In this document: positions 18,130-27,842 of the stretch, piece after piece
How positions within the stretch are numbered: the first letter of the stretch is position 1
How the letters are laid out: every line of letters starts with the position of its first letter
Assembly (NCBI GenBank): GCA_903899015.1
Contig: CAIUHP010000043.1
Span: 62,001 to 126,000, forward strand
Length of the DNA: 64,000 nucleotides
Reading direction: 5' to 3'
Source: an uncultured Armatimonadota bacterium
GTDB lineage: Bacteria > Armatimonadota > Fimbriimonadia > Fimbriimonadales > Fimbriimonadaceae
Notes under the pieces: model-generated
The model's input: only the letters and a program-made list of their open reading frames with translations
Database searches by the model: none
What the model was told of the DNA's origin: nothing
Made by a program: the position numbers and the translations under genes

Positions 18130-19328
18130 CTCTTCGCCTCGGCGGCATTGAGTTGAGGGCCAACGAGTCCAAGTTTCTTAAGGAGTGGCGACAGCGTGAG
18201 ACCTTGGACAATAACGGAAAATGCAACCACTCCAAACGTCAAGTCCAGTATCTCCTGACGAAGAGGCATGCCAATGGGGAGGCCCAGGGCCAGGGCCAAC
18301 GCGAGCGCACCCCTAAGACCACCCCAAACCAAGATATGTTGAGACTTGAATGGAATTCTCTGCTTGCTCCAATTGAAGAGCGCACATGTGAAGTAAACCG
18401 AGAAGCTCCTACCGAGCAGCGTCAAGACAATCAAAACGCATGCCGGTCCCAAAATTGAAAGAAGCGGTCGATCGGCGACTCTCAATCCGATGAGCAAAAA
18501 TACCAGTGAATTTGCAACGAAGGCGACGTACTCCCAAAAAGAATCAACCGCTTCACGACCTCGATCCTCGGAACTTACAAAGGAAGTGACATTTCCAAGA
18601 ATGAGACCCGCCGTCATGGTCGCCAACACACCCGACATGTGAAATCTTTCGGCAACAAGAAAAGACGCAAAGGCAGCTAGAGATGAGAACGTGATCTCTG
18701 CAAGATGATCTCTGGCACGACCGGAGAGGAAGACGGCAGCCGTGCCGATCGCCCCTCCAATCGCAATCCCACCCGCAACAGTAACGATGAAATCCCTGGC
18801 GACTGCGATCGGAGTGACAGCATTACCGTTGACAATCGCGAGGACAATTGCGAAAAGCACGGCCGCGGTTCCATCATTAAGCAGGCTTTCCGCTTCAACG
18901 AGCAACTTCAATCGCTCAGGAACATTGGTGCTCTTGAAAGTCGCGATGACTGAAACAGGATCAGTGGCGGATATCAGAACTGCCAAGATCAGGGCCGTAT
19001 TGAAAGACCAACCGAGGATGGAATAGAGCCCTGCGCTCACGATTGCGACCGAAAGCAAAACGCCAAGCGTCGCCAAAACACCAATAACCGCCAAGTTCTT
19101 CTTGAGCTCAGTCCACGGAATTTGGAAAGCAGCTTCAAAAACAAGAGGGGGCAACAAGGCAGAAAAGATGAGTTCCTTCGTGATCGGAAAGTCCGGAACA
19201 CGCGGTAGAAAGCCGAGTACAAACCCCGTGATCGTTAAGCCGACTGTATATGGAACTTTGAATCGCCGGCAAACCATCGAGACGAGGGCAGCCACGAATA
19301 ACAGAATTCCAACTTCATTTACTCCCAT
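18126..19328 (-). CDS. Cation:proton antiporter, CPA1/NhaP family
   Basis: A 400-residue integral membrane protein with about 11-12 hydrophobic segments. ISATDPVSVIATFKSTNVPERL (shown in part: ISATDPVSVIATFKS) contains the ATDP motif of CPA1 Na+/H+ antiporters, followed by LLVEAESLLNDGTAAVLF, whose LLVEAESLLNDG is the family signature. It ends in a short polar tail without a regulatory domain. It exchanges Na+ or K+ for protons across the inner membrane. Single gene; its stop overlaps the stop of the converging FAD oxidase gene. Confidence 0.92.
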   Translation of the reverse strand: MGVNEVGILLFVAALVSMVCRRFKVPYTVGLTITGFVLGFLPRVPDFPITKELIFSALLPPLVFEAAFQIPWTELKKNLAVIGVLATLGVLLSVAIVSAGLYSILGWSFNTALILAVLISATDPVSVIATFKSTNVPERLKLLVEAESLLNDGTAAVLFAIVLAIVNGNAVTPIAVARDFIVTVAGGIAIGGAIGTAAVFLSGRARDHLAEITFSSLAAFASFLVAERFHMSGVLATMTAGLILGNVTSFVSSEDRGREAVDSFWEYVAFVANSLVFLLIGLRVADRPLLSILGPACVLIVLTLLGRSFSVYFTCALFNWSKQRIPFKSQHILVWGGLRGALALALALGLPIGMPLRQEILDLTFGVVAFSVIVQGLTLSPLLKKLGLVGPQLNAAEAKS

Positions 19329-19378
19329 CTCATAGGCCCAATCCGACGAATCCAGTGAACCGACCGAACACCTTTATG

Positions 19379-20077
19379 TTATGGCATAGCGGAGCCAGTT
19401 GGACAGGTTGCTTTGATCGGGCAACCCACACAATCTGGAACCGACGATCGACAAAAGGTTTGTCCATGCCTCCTAAGGAGTTGGTAGCCCTGTTGCAGCA
19501 GTTCATAGTCTAAAGGCAATTCTGGAACGACTGAGAGACGAACTGAACGATAGCTCGTGGAGTAGCTCTTTGATTCTTCTCCAAAACCAAGCCTCAACAA
19601 GACCCTCATTCCATTGGAATCCAGTGCTAGTACAGGGTAACGCTCTGAGAACAGCAGGATCTTCTCCGCCCCCGGCAGCCCGATCATCGGAAACTTCTGA
19701 AGCTCTTTGAGCGCTCGTTTTGGAGTGAGATTAAGGATTCGATCGAGATCTCCTTCATATTCCGAGATCGCGACCTGCGATGTTTCAACTAACCTCTCTG
19801 CTCTCAATTCAGGGGCGATCTTGCTTCCAAACCGGGTGCATGCCAACAGGATCTCGGGAGAGGCGCTTAGAATAGCTTCGGGCGTCAAACCAACTTGATT
19901 TTCCAGATTCCGAAGGGCTGCCAAGCGGTGAGCGTCATCCGTGAGATAGGCCACCATCTCCCAAACGATCTGCTCAAAAACCCCCTTCGTTGGGACAAAC
20001 GTGATGCGGCCATAGTGAAGTTCTAGCGCTCGCAGCAAATTTCCTAAGCGTGAGTTGGGCCAGTGCAATAAGTCCAC
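19379..20077 (-). CDS. HhH-GPD base excision glycosylase with [4Fe-4S] loop (endonuclease III-like)
   Basis: A 232-residue DNA glycosylase-fold protein. The helix-hairpin-helix LPMIGLPGAEKI-like segment (MIGLPGAEKIL), the catalytic Asp in VLALDSNGMRVL and the C-terminal ligand spacing C-x6-C-x2-C-x5-C (CRSSVPDCVGCPIKATC) identify it. Compared with endonuclease III (LPGVGRK), the hairpin here is one residue shorter and the Lys used for beta-lyase chemistry is not clearly in register, so it may be a monofunctional glycosylase. The GTG start follows TAGAAT by 6 bases and may be leaderless. Confidence 0.8.
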   Translation of the reverse strand: MDLLHWPNSRLGNLLRALELHYGRITFVPTKGVFEQIVWEMVAYLTDDAHRLAALRNLENQVGLTPEAILSASPEILLACTRFGSKIAPELRAERLVETSQVAISEYEGDLDRILNLTPKRALKELQKFPMIGLPGAEKILLFSERYPVLALDSNGMRVLLRLGFGEESKSYSTSYRSVRLSVVPELPLDYELLQQGYQLLRRHGQTFCRSSVPDCVGCPIKATCPTGSAMP

Positions 20078-20203
20078 GTACCCATTCTATCAACGTGTAA
20101 TTGCGAGGTTGATAAGTCTATTGGCTCAATCATTGAAAGATTCCCCCAATTGGGATGATAATCGATTGAGCGTAAGGCGAATCGCCCGATCTCATCCAAC
20201 AAC

Positions 20204-21244
20204 ATGCAGGTACTGGAAGCTCTCGAAATTCCGTCGGAAGACCTCGTAAAGACGGCGACCATTCTCGTCATTGACGATCTACCCGCCAATGTACGACTTC
20301 TCGCGCAAATTCTCAAAAATGCCGGATTTCGAAACGTTTCTTTCACCAGCGATCCGCGTGAAGGAATGAGGATCTACGAAGAGCTTAAGCCTGACCTTTT
20401 GTTGCTTGATCTCAACATGCCTCACCTAGATGGATTTGAGGTGATGAAGCGGGTTAAAGCTAAGCACTCTTCAACTCACGTCAAGACGATTGTTCTTACA
20501 GCCGATTCAGATCCGAAGACAAAGCATCGAGCTCTTAAGCAAGGTGCAAGAGATTTTCTTACCAAGCCATTTGACGAATTAGAAGTCCTGCTCCGTATCA
20601 ATAACCTTCTTCAGACTCACTTTTACGGACTGATGCTTGAGGCGAAAGTGCGAGAGCGCACTCGCGACCTAATGAAGGCTCAGCGTGAAACGTTGCAGAG
20701 GCTTTCTCTGGCGGCAGATTATCGAGATGATAATACCGGCGCCCATACCCGAAGGGTCGGCCGGACAAGCGGACTGATTGCCGATGCTTTGGGCGAGGCC
20801 CAAGAATTTGTAGGTCTCATTATTGAAGCAGCGTCTCTCCACGATATCGGCAAAATTGGTATCTCAGACCTCATTCTTCTCAAGCCGGGCAAGCTAACGG
20901 AAGAAGAATTCAATACGATGAAACGGCACACCGACATCGGCGCCAGCATCCTTTCCGGAAGTTCATCGCCAGTCCTTCAGTTAGCCGAAGAGATCGCCCG
21001 ATATCACCACGAATTTTGGAATGGAAACGGTTATGCCGGTGTCTCCAAAGAAGCCATTCCTCTGTCTGGACGAATAGTAGCGGTTGCTGACTTTTTTGAT
21101 GCTCTGACCCACGAACGACCTTATAAGGAAGCGTGGCCAGTCGAGGTTGCGGTTCAAGCGGTCGAAGAGCGAAGCGGGTCGCAATTTGATCCAAAAGTTG
21201 TTGAAGCCTTCATGACCTTGAATCATGAAGAATTAATCCACTAA
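20204..21244 (+). CDS. Response regulator with HD-GYP domain (c-di-GMP phosphodiesterase)
   Basis: A 346-residue two-domain protein. REC domain at about residues 18-135 with acidic Asp24/Asp25, phosphoacceptor Asp69 in LLLLDLNMP and Lys121. A helical linker leads to an HD-GYP domain with HD at 213-214 (SLHDIGKIG) and [12 protein letters not shown] at about 269-280. The third residue of the GYP motif is Ala rather than Pro. Such proteins hydrolyse cyclic di-GMP under control of a kinase. A large hybrid histidine kinase gene lies 197 bases downstream on the same strand, a plausible partner. Confidence 0.92.
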   Translation: MQVLEALEIPSEDLVKTATILVIDDLPANVRLLAQILKNAGFRNVSFTSDPREGMRIYEELKPDLLLLDLNMPHLDGFEVMKRVKAKHSSTHVKTIVLTADSDPKTKHRALKQGARDFLTKPFDELEVLLRINNLLQTHFYGLMLEAKVRERTRDLMKAQRETLQRLSLAADYRDDNTGAHTRRVGRTSGLIADALGEAQEFVGLIIEAASLHDIGKIGISDLILLKPGKLTEEEFNTMKRHTDIGASILSGSSSPVLQLAEEIARYHHEFWNGNGYAGVSKEAIPLSGRIVAVADFFDALTHERPYKEAWPVEVAVQAVEERSGSQFDPKVVEAFMTLNHEELIH

Positions 21245-21441
21245 ACTCAATTCGAACTGCACTTGTTTTTAAATGGGGCAATTGGCATCCCTTTGCCTCA
21301 TTCCATTGGGCATAAAAACCACAGTTGGGCAGCTAAGCCGAGAGATAGGATATTCAATCTCATGGGACGCGAAGTTTGCTGACTCGAATTCATGAAACTT
21401 GGCATCTATCACACCGCTCTAAGAATTGGGTCGAATAGTTC

Positions 21442-24255
21442 ATGCGCAAGAAGGATCAGCAGGCAGAAGATAAGGATCCGCGAGGACACAGTACTGAGTG
21501 CCAGATTGATTCCCCTATTGAACCGCCTCGGGATACGAAGAGCAATATTGAGAGTCGTATCTCAGCCCTAAGTCGAGCCATAAAAGGAATCACTTGGGTG
21601 GAATTGCCGTCAGGACAATTTACCGAGATTTCAGGATGGCGCGAAATAACCGGTCACCCCGATGAAGAGATAGATCAGCACTGCTGGATCCAGGTGGTCC
21701 ACCCTGACGACCTAGCAGAATTTCGGTCCAAGCGGCATCAAGCGATCCAAGACCATTCAATCTTCGAAGCAACATTCCGAATCCATGTCATCCATCAAGG
21801 CTATCGCTGGTTCAAGGCTAGGGCAGTACCTGTCTTCAATGCTGATCTCTCGGTTAAAGAGTGGGTTGGGCTCTGCGAAGACATACACAACGCAAAAATA
21901 GCTGAAAGAGACCGTGATCGATTCTTTAGCGCAGGTCTTGATCTCATGGTCATCGCTGGCTTCGATCGCTGGTTCAAGCGAATCAGCCCTCAGTGGGTGC
22001 AGACACTTGGGTGGTCTGAAGATCAGCTACTCTCCCACCCCATGGATTACTTCCTCCATCCTGATGATCGGCATCGAACGGCTGAGCAAAGCAGGCTAGT
22101 ACAAGCCGGTGCCCCATGTCGAGACTTTGAAAATCGCTTTCGAACGATAGACGGAAGCTATCGTTGGCTATCTTGGTCAGTAACCACAGTTCCCGAAGAG
22201 CAAGTCGTTTACGGTGCGGCAACCGACATCACGGAACGGAAGGAGTCGGAAGAAGCACTTCGACTAAGTGAGCAACGTTATCGTCACACCTTTGAAAACA
22301 TCGCGGTGGGAATCGTTCATGTTGGATTGGACGGACGCATGCTTCAATTCAACGAAGCGATGTGTGGGATCTTGGGTTACTCGCGAGAAGAGCTCATCCT
22401 CTTAAAGTTTAATGATTTCACCCACCCAGATGATATAGAAAAAAGCTGGGAAGCCATCAGAAATCTAACTTCAGGTGAGATTGACCAAACGAGCTTAGAA
22501 AAACGTTACATTAGAAAGAACGATTCAATCGTTTGGGTTCATTTATCGATAAGCCTTCAGCGTGACACTGAAGACAACCCGTTGAACTTTATTACAATCG
22601 TTGAGGACATCACTGCTCGTAAGACCGCCGAACTGGCGCTCATCGAGAGCCAAGATCATTACCAATTCATGTTTTCCACAAACCCGCAAATGCCTTGGAA
22701 TGCGGACGCTGACGGGAACATGAGTGACTTCTCTGACCGATGGTTGCAAGTAACCGGCATTACTCGAGAAGAATCGGCTGGTACAGGTTGGATGAAGGTT
22801 TTGCATCCAGACGATCTTCCTGCCATGGTCGAAGCATGGCGTCATTCAACTCGAACCGGCGAAGCCTACGATATCGAGCATCGGGCGATGACAAGCGATG
22901 GAACCTATCGCTGGATGAGATCGCGAGCCGTCGCAAGAAAGGACTCTAGCGGCAAAGTCATCCGATGGTATGGCAGCACCGAGGATATTGAAAAGCAAAA
23001 GCACGTCGAGGCAAACCTTGAGCGTTTAGTCGATGAGCGAACAGCCGAGCTCAATGCGGCGAACATCGCCCTTAGATCAGCTCGCGACGAAGCCCTTGCG
23101 GCATCGAAAACCAAATCGGAGTTCTTGGCTAACATGAGCCACGAAATTCGAACCCCAATGAACGGCGTGATTGGTCTGACCTCGCTTCTGCTTGAAAAGA
23201 ACCTTGATCCAGAAGCTCACGAAATGGTCAAGACAATATCAGCAAGTGGCGAAACCTTACTGCGGGTCATTGACGATATTCTGGACCTGTCCAGGATCGA
23301 AGCAGCGAAGCTGGAAATAGAGACCGCTCCCACTAACATCCATCAACTTGCGTCCGACATCGTCTCGCTCTTCCAGGGTCACGCTCAAGCTAAGAACGTG
23401 GACTTGGTGTGTAAGTCTCCTCAACGACCGGTGCCAATCGTCTTAGCAGATGCCGTCCGCCTCCGTCAAATCCTCTCGAACTTACTGGCTAACGGGGTCA
23501 AATTCACTGAAAGAGGTGAAGTCTCTCTGAACTGGGATTGGAGGGAAACTGACAGCGGCGTGAACGTTGAATTCAAGGTTACCGATACAGGTGCGGGTAT
23601 TCCTGAAAATCGATTAGACGCAGTTTTCGAAAGCTTTACCCAAGCAGATGGTTCGACCCAACGACGCTATGGCGGCACGGGTTTAGGACTCACTATTTCG
23701 AAGCGGTTAGTTGAGCTAATGGGAGGTAGCATCTCCGTGAAAAGTACGGTCGGTATTGGCACGACATTCGAAGTAAATCTCATGTTTGCGCCGTGTCTCG
23801 ATGACCATCACAGTGAAAGTGGGGCGCCGGTAACAGAAGCAGGTAGTGAGGGTTCACTTCCGCTCAACGTTCTTTTAGCCGAAGATAACGTCGTAAACGT
23901 TTTGGTTGCCTCCCAAATGCTCGAGCACTGTGGATGCACGGTCGAAGTTGCCGAGAATGGCTTGCGAGCCATTGCAATGGCCGCCTCCGGGAAATTCGAT
24001 TTGATCTTAATGGATGTTCAAATGCCTGTTTGCGACGGACTAGAAGCTACGAGGATGATCCGCCTGGCTGAAATACGAGAATCCAAACCAAAAATCCGGA
24101 TCGTAGCGTTGACCGCAAACGCCATGAGTGGAGATCGTCAAGAGTGTTTTAATGCCGGCATGGACGGATTTCTTGCAAAACCCATCCCTGTGTCTGCTCT
24201 CAATGCCGTTTTAGCTGAGGTGCGAAAGGCAAAGGTCAACTCACTTCAAAACTAG
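21442..24255 (+). CDS. Hybrid sensor histidine kinase with four PAS domains and a receiver
   Basis: A 937-residue cytoplasmic sensor, no signal peptide or membrane segment seen. Four PAS domains run at about residues 35-153, 158-272, 275-398 and 400-520; three repeat the W(I/M)-x-V-HPDD pattern and end in DIT-R-type PAC motifs. A coiled linker is followed by HisKA (phosphorylated His567 in MSHEIRTPMNG), the HATPase domain (NLLANGVKFT, DTGAGIPE, GGTGLGL) and a C-terminal REC with Asp858 in LILMDVQMP. It probably senses a cytosolic or redox signal and feeds the upstream HD-GYP regulator. Confidence 0.92.
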   Translation: MRKKDQQAEDKDPRGHSTECQIDSPIEPPRDTKSNIESRISALSRAIKGITWVELPSGQFTEISGWREITGHPDEEIDQHCWIQVVHPDDLAEFRSKRHQAIQDHSIFEATFRIHVIHQGYRWFKARAVPVFNADLSVKEWVGLCEDIHNAKIAERDRDRFFSAGLDLMVIAGFDRWFKRISPQWVQTLGWSEDQLLSHPMDYFLHPDDRHRTAEQSRLVQAGAPCRDFENRFRTIDGSYRWLSWSVTTVPEEQVVYGAATDITERKESEEALRLSEQRYRHTFENIAVGIVHVGLDGRMLQFNEAMCGILGYSREELILLKFNDFTHPDDIEKSWEAIRNLTSGEIDQTSLEKRYIRKNDSIVWVHLSISLQRDTEDNPLNFITIVEDITARKTAELALIESQDHYQFMFSTNPQMPWNADADGNMSDFSDRWLQVTGITREESAGTGWMKVLHPDDLPAMVEAWRHSTRTGEAYDIEHRAMTSDGTYRWMRSRAVARKDSSGKVIRWYGSTEDIEKQKHVEANLERLVDERTAELNAANIALRSARDEALAASKTKSEFLANMSHEIRTPMNGVIGLTSLLLEKNLDPEAHEMVKTISASGETLLRVIDDILDLSRIEAAKLEIETAPTNIHQLASDIVSLFQGHAQAKNVDLVCKSPQRPVPIVLADAVRLRQILSNLLANGVKFTERGEVSLNWDWRETDSGVNVEFKVTDTGAGIPENRLDAVFESFTQADGSTQRRYGGTGLGLTISKRLVELMGGSISVKSTVGIGTTFEVNLMFAPCLDDHHSESGAPVTEAGSEGSLPLNVLLAEDNVVNVLVASQMLEHCGCTVEVAENGLRAIAMAASGKFDLILMDVQMPVCDGLEATRMIRLAEIRESKPKIRIVALTANAMSGDRQECFNAGMDGFLAKPIPVSALNAVLAEVRKAKVNSLQN

Positions 24256-24326
24256 CTTCGCGACCGTTCCGCACATAAGAGTAACGCCCCCCTGAGGGTA
24301 TCGTCCTTTGACTTGGTGGACATCAA

Positions 24327-25820
24327 ATGATTGTTTTGGGCTTGGCGCTGATGTTGGCCGGCGGCTTTCATCCATTTCATCGAATGGACGATTCAGCGCG
24401 AGTCAAGACCCTAAAAGAGTTCGTACTCGCTCTCAACACGAAAGAGACTGGCAAGATGGAGACCTTTCTCCACGAACAATTCCATGCTCGAGATGAATCC
24501 CAAACCGCGACGACGGCTCGTGCAAATCGGTTTCTGGAACTAGCTAGCTTGGGTGCGCCGTTTTCGATCGATGCCATTCTTGTTGACGAGCCCAAGCAGT
24601 GCATCGCTCGGATTAAGTCTTCTGACGGTCCAGAATTCGAACTCAAGGTCGTTTTCGGGCAAGGTTTACCGTATCGCGCGACCTCCATCTATATGGGTGG
24701 ACTTGGCAGCCAAACAGAGGCTCCACCAAAACGCTACACGGATTGGAAAGATCTCAGAGACCTGCTCAAACAAGTTCAGCAGGACACAAAGGTTCCCGCC
24801 CTTAGCCTAGTGCTGCTGCACGATGGGCATCAACAAGCCGTCGTTGTGGGTAATCGTGAGATGAGTAGCGCTGACCCAGCAAAACTCACGGATACCTGGC
24901 TGCTTGGCTCAATTACAAAGTCGATGACGGCCACGATGATTGCCCTTTTAGTGGATCGTGGCGTTATTCGCTGGGACACAACGGTGGGTCAGGTGTTTCC
25001 CAACTACGAGATGAATTCGACTTACCGCAGCGTAACGATCCTCCAGTTGCTCCAACACCGGGCCGGTATCCCACAAGATCTTTATGTCAATCCAAGTTTC
25101 TTGAAAAAAGCCGCGGGTACGGAAACCGACTTAGTGAAAGTTCGTGAGCATTACGCGCAGTTCACCCTCGCTCGTGACCCGATCTTTTCTCCGGGCGAAA
25201 AGATGCGTTATTCCAATGCCGGTTATTCGCTTGCTGCCCACATGGCAGAAACTCTCGCAAAGAAGCCTTATGAACAGTTGATGTCCGAATTACTATTTCG
25301 GCCGCTGAGGATGCGCTCTGCTCGCTTTGGAATTCCTGGCCAACCTGGAAATCCAGGATCGGCTGGGCATATTATGGGCTACTCGTATTCAAGGTCAGGG
25401 TTGCAGCCTAACATCTTAAGTGATCCGAGAATTGCAGGCATCCAAGCGGCGGCCGGAGCAGGACTTAGCATGACGATTGAGGATCTGATGAACTTTGTTC
25501 GCTTCCACCTTGAAGGCCGTCGTGGACACGTGAAGCTCATGAGCAAGGCAAATTTCGACGTGCTGCATCGCCCAGGAAGTCTAGGGGTCGGAGAAAGCAC
25601 ATATGCCTGTGGATGGTTGACCACAACTGGCTACACGCGGGAACCCTTTGAAGGACACAACGGCTCCGATGGAACGTTTCGAGCAGATATGGCGATCTGG
25701 CCCGAACGCAACTTAGCGATCGTTGCAATCGCAAACGCCGGTACCACCCGCGAGCCCGCTCCAACCCTTCAGGCAATTGGTGCCGTTTACGAGCGAATCG
25801 ACTCTCAAGGCAAGAAATAG
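24327..25820 (+). CDS. Serine hydrolase, class C beta-lactamase family
   Basis: A 497-residue protein with a short hydrophobic N-terminus (MIVLGLALMLAGG) suggesting export. An unassigned region (about residues 25-125, DUF3887-like in size) precedes a beta-lactamase-fold domain with the catalytic tetrad Ser195-Ile-Thr-Lys198 (LLGSITKSM), the YSNAGYSLA motif and a terminal HNGSDGTFRA that replaces KTG. Such enzymes are peptidases or esterases; calling it an antibiotic resistance enzyme would not be justified. A GGTGG-type ribosome site precedes the ATG. Single gene. Confidence 0.87.
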   Translation: MIVLGLALMLAGGFHPFHRMDDSARVKTLKEFVLALNTKETGKMETFLHEQFHARDESQTATTARANRFLELASLGAPFSIDAILVDEPKQCIARIKSSDGPEFELKVVFGQGLPYRATSIYMGGLGSQTEAPPKRYTDWKDLRDLLKQVQQDTKVPALSLVLLHDGHQQAVVVGNREMSSADPAKLTDTWLLGSITKSMTATMIALLVDRGVIRWDTTVGQVFPNYEMNSTYRSVTILQLLQHRAGIPQDLYVNPSFLKKAAGTETDLVKVREHYAQFTLARDPIFSPGEKMRYSNAGYSLAAHMAETLAKKPYEQLMSELLFRPLRMRSARFGIPGQPGNPGSAGHIMGYSYSRSGLQPNILSDPRIAGIQAAAGAGLSMTIEDLMNFVRFHLEGRRGHVKLMSKANFDVLHRPGSLGVGESTYACGWLTTTGYTREPFEGHNGSDGTFRADMAIWPERNLAIVAIANAGTTREPAPTLQAIGAVYERIDSQGKK

Positions 25821-25847
25821 GTCTGAACTTGGAAGATCAGCGAAAGC

Positions 25848-26696
25848 CTATTCGTGCCTAGAGAGTCGGTCGTGCTCTTCGGTGTCAATCAGTTCCACAA
25901 CCGGAGTGCCATCTTTCTCAACCCAAGTCCCGCATCGCTCTGCCATCGGGCTGACGCCTAATTCGACGAGGCTGCCGTCCATGCGATAAACCGGATGGTA
26001 GAACTGCCCTACTTGCTCTGATTCACCGGTCACATAGTGCCCAATCAATGATCTTCGGAAACGGTCTTGAGTCGAATTTGGGAAGCTCCCGTGGACCAGT
26101 GACCCGTTAAAGAAAAGGACATCACCGCGCTTCATGATCACCGGCACAGCCGCCATTTCCTCGGGTAACTGAACCGTCACATCGGTGAAGCTTTGGGACG
26201 TGTCCGCCTTCACAGTGCATAACATCGGCAGGTCTTGAGTTCCGGGCACAACTTGAAGGCATCCATTCTCTTCATCACAATCATCGAGTGCCATCCAAGC
26301 CGCCATACAAGTTCCCGGTTGCGCTCTGAGATAGAAATTATCTTGATGAAGGGCTTGCCCGCGAGCTCCCGCAGGTTTGAAATAAAGCATGGTTTGGACC
26401 ATCAATGGGCTCTGACCCAGAATCTCAACCATCACGCGATCAATGCGAGAATCGATTGCCCACTCCATAGAAGTCGAGTCCCAACGATGCATGTGGATCA
26501 TTCGAGGAAATCGCTTCAAGGGATCTTGTGACGCGGGATCCACTCCTGAGAAATCGCCTGGACGCTCCTCCTTTCGAAGCTCCATGTAGTGCTCAATGAG
26601 ACGATCGCACTCGTCGGCGGAAAAGAGCCCTCGCTCGACATAAAATCCGTTCTGAGCAAATTCGCTGGCTGCGTCAGTTCTAGTTTGGGTAGGCAT
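25848..26696 (-). CDS. Phytanoyl-CoA dioxygenase (PhyH) family protein
   Basis: A 282-residue Fe(II)/2-oxoglutarate oxygenase. The metal ligands are His117 and Asp119 in ALHQDNFYL and His202 in GSLVHGSFPN; the Arg cluster near 212-215 (RFRR) would bind 2-oxoglutarate. Bacterial members hydroxylate small molecules such as ectoine or natural product precursors; the substrate cannot be told here. It lies about 37 bases downstream of the converging serine hydrolase and 115 bases from mtnA on the same strand. Confidence 0.88.
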   Translation of the reverse strand: MPTQTRTDAASEFAQNGFYVERGLFSADECDRLIEHYMELRKEERPGDFSGVDPASQDPLKRFPRMIHMHRWDSTSMEWAIDSRIDRVMVEILGQSPLMVQTMLYFKPAGARGQALHQDNFYLRAQPGTCMAAWMALDDCDEENGCLQVVPGTQDLPMLCTVKADTSQSFTDVTVQLPEEMAAVPVIMKRGDVLFFNGSLVHGSFPNSTQDRFRRSLIGHYVTGESEQVGQFYHPVYRMDGSLVELGVSPMAERCGTWVEKDGTPVVELIDTEEHDRLSRHE

Positions 26697-26811
26697 CTTT
26701 GCTTTCTCGTTCGTGGTCTCGATGAGGCTTCACCGTCGATCTCCTTCTTACCACGTAACTACATATCCGTTGCCCGCATCTTTTTGGAGATTACGGACAA
26801 CGTTTTAGGAT

Positions 26812-27774
26812 TCAGAAAGAGTAGGGAGCTCGATAAACTCCATCCTCGGTAATGATTGCCGCAATGAGGTCGCCTGGCGTGACATCAAAGGCCGGGTTGA
26901 AAACTTGAGTTCCTTCTGGCCCAACTGCAACATCTTCAATATGCGTGAGTTCTTTGGCATCCCTTTCTTCGATTGGAATGAGGTCTCCATTTGCGAGAGA
27001 GGAGTCGAAAGTCGAAGTCGGTGCGGCAATGTAAAATGGAATCCCGTGATGCTTGGCCTGCACCGCCAACGCATAAGTTCCAATCTTGTTTGCTGAGTCA
27101 CCATTGGCAGCGATTCGGTCGGCCCCCGCAATCACACAGTCGACTTTGCCCGCGCGCATGAGTGACGCAGCGACACTGTCGGCAATGCTGTGAAAAGGAA
27201 TGCCTTCTTTGATCAGTTCATAAGCCGTTAGGCGAAGACCTTGTTGGCGAGGTCGAGTTTCACAGGTGTAGACATGGATGTTTTTGCCGGCTGCATGGGC
27301 TGTCCGGATCACGCCAAGTGCGGTGCCATGACCGGCAGTTGCTAGCGCACCCGTATTACAGATCGTAAGAATATTAAATCCTTCTCCGATGAGTTCGGCC
27401 CCATGCCTCCCAATGGAATAGTTCATGTCGAGATCCTCTTCCTCAATCAATTTAGCTTCCGCGAGGACAGATTCGAAATTCCAATCCGGAAGTCGCCCGA
27501 TCCGATCGATTGCCCAAAAAAGGTTGACCGCAGTCGGTCTTGAAGCTGCCAATTCAGCCGATGCCTGCTCTTTCGATACGGAATGCTTCGCGGCTAGTGC
27601 AAGCCCATAAGCGGCTGCCACACCAATTGCGGGAGCGCCCCGAACTGCCATTGTCTTAATGGCTTCAACGACATCGGTATAAGTCGTCAACTCAAGCCAA
27701 ACCTCTTGATTTGGCAATATGCGCTGGTCGAGCATGAGCAGAATGTCTTGCTCCCATTTCATTGGGCGAATCAT
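26812..27774 (-). CDS. mtnA: S-methyl-5-thioribose-1-phosphate isomerase
   Basis: A 320-residue eIF2B-like aldose-ketose isomerase. MAVRGAPAIGVAAAYG is the N-terminal phosphate loop, ICNTGALATAGHGTALGVIR holds the catalytic Cys, ETRPRQQGLRLTAYEL the sugar contacts, and IAGADRIAANGDSANKIGTY (shown in part: IAGADRIAANGD) the catalytic Asp. It acts in methionine salvage, converting methylthioribose-1-phosphate to methylthioribulose-1-phosphate. No other salvage gene is adjacent. The ATG lies 6 bases after TACCCT and has no clear ribosome site; a perfect 11-base inverted repeat sits just upstream. Confidence 0.95.
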   Translation of the reverse strand: MIRPMKWEQDILLMLDQRILPNQEVWLELTTYTDVVEAIKTMAVRGAPAIGVAAAYGLALAAKHSVSKEQASAELAASRPTAVNLFWAIDRIGRLPDWNFESVLAEAKLIEEEDLDMNYSIGRHGAELIGEGFNILTICNTGALATAGHGTALGVIRTAHAAGKNIHVYTCETRPRQQGLRLTAYELIKEGIPFHSIADSVAASLMRAGKVDCVIAGADRIAANGDSANKIGTYALAVQAKHHGIPFYIAAPTSTFDSSLANGDLIPIEERDAKELTHIEDVAVGPEGTQVFNPAFDVTPGDLIAAIITEDGVYRAPYSF

Positions 27775-27788
27775 TCCACTAGGGTACC

Positions 27789-27828
27789 GTTACGAGCCTC
27801 GATCTGTAGCCTGGTTAAGGCTCGTAAC
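27789..27828. promoter_or_regulatory. Perfect 11-base inverted repeat in the mtnA leader
   Basis: GTTACGAGCCT at 27789-27799 pairs with AGGCTCGTAAC at 27818-27828 across an 18-base loop. It begins 15 bases past the stop of the PhoPQ-type gene and ends about 15 bases before the mtnA ATG. There is no T-run, so it is not a standard terminator. It may be an operator or an mRNA structure. Confidence 0.5.
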
Positions 27829-27842
27829 GACAGCGAGATTGG

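Noticed and set aside
24327-25820. Antibiotic-resistance beta-lactamase
   Set aside because: The Ser-x-x-Lys fold is shared with many peptidases and esterases; an extra N-terminal region and HxG instead of KTG argue against a clinical-type AmpC.
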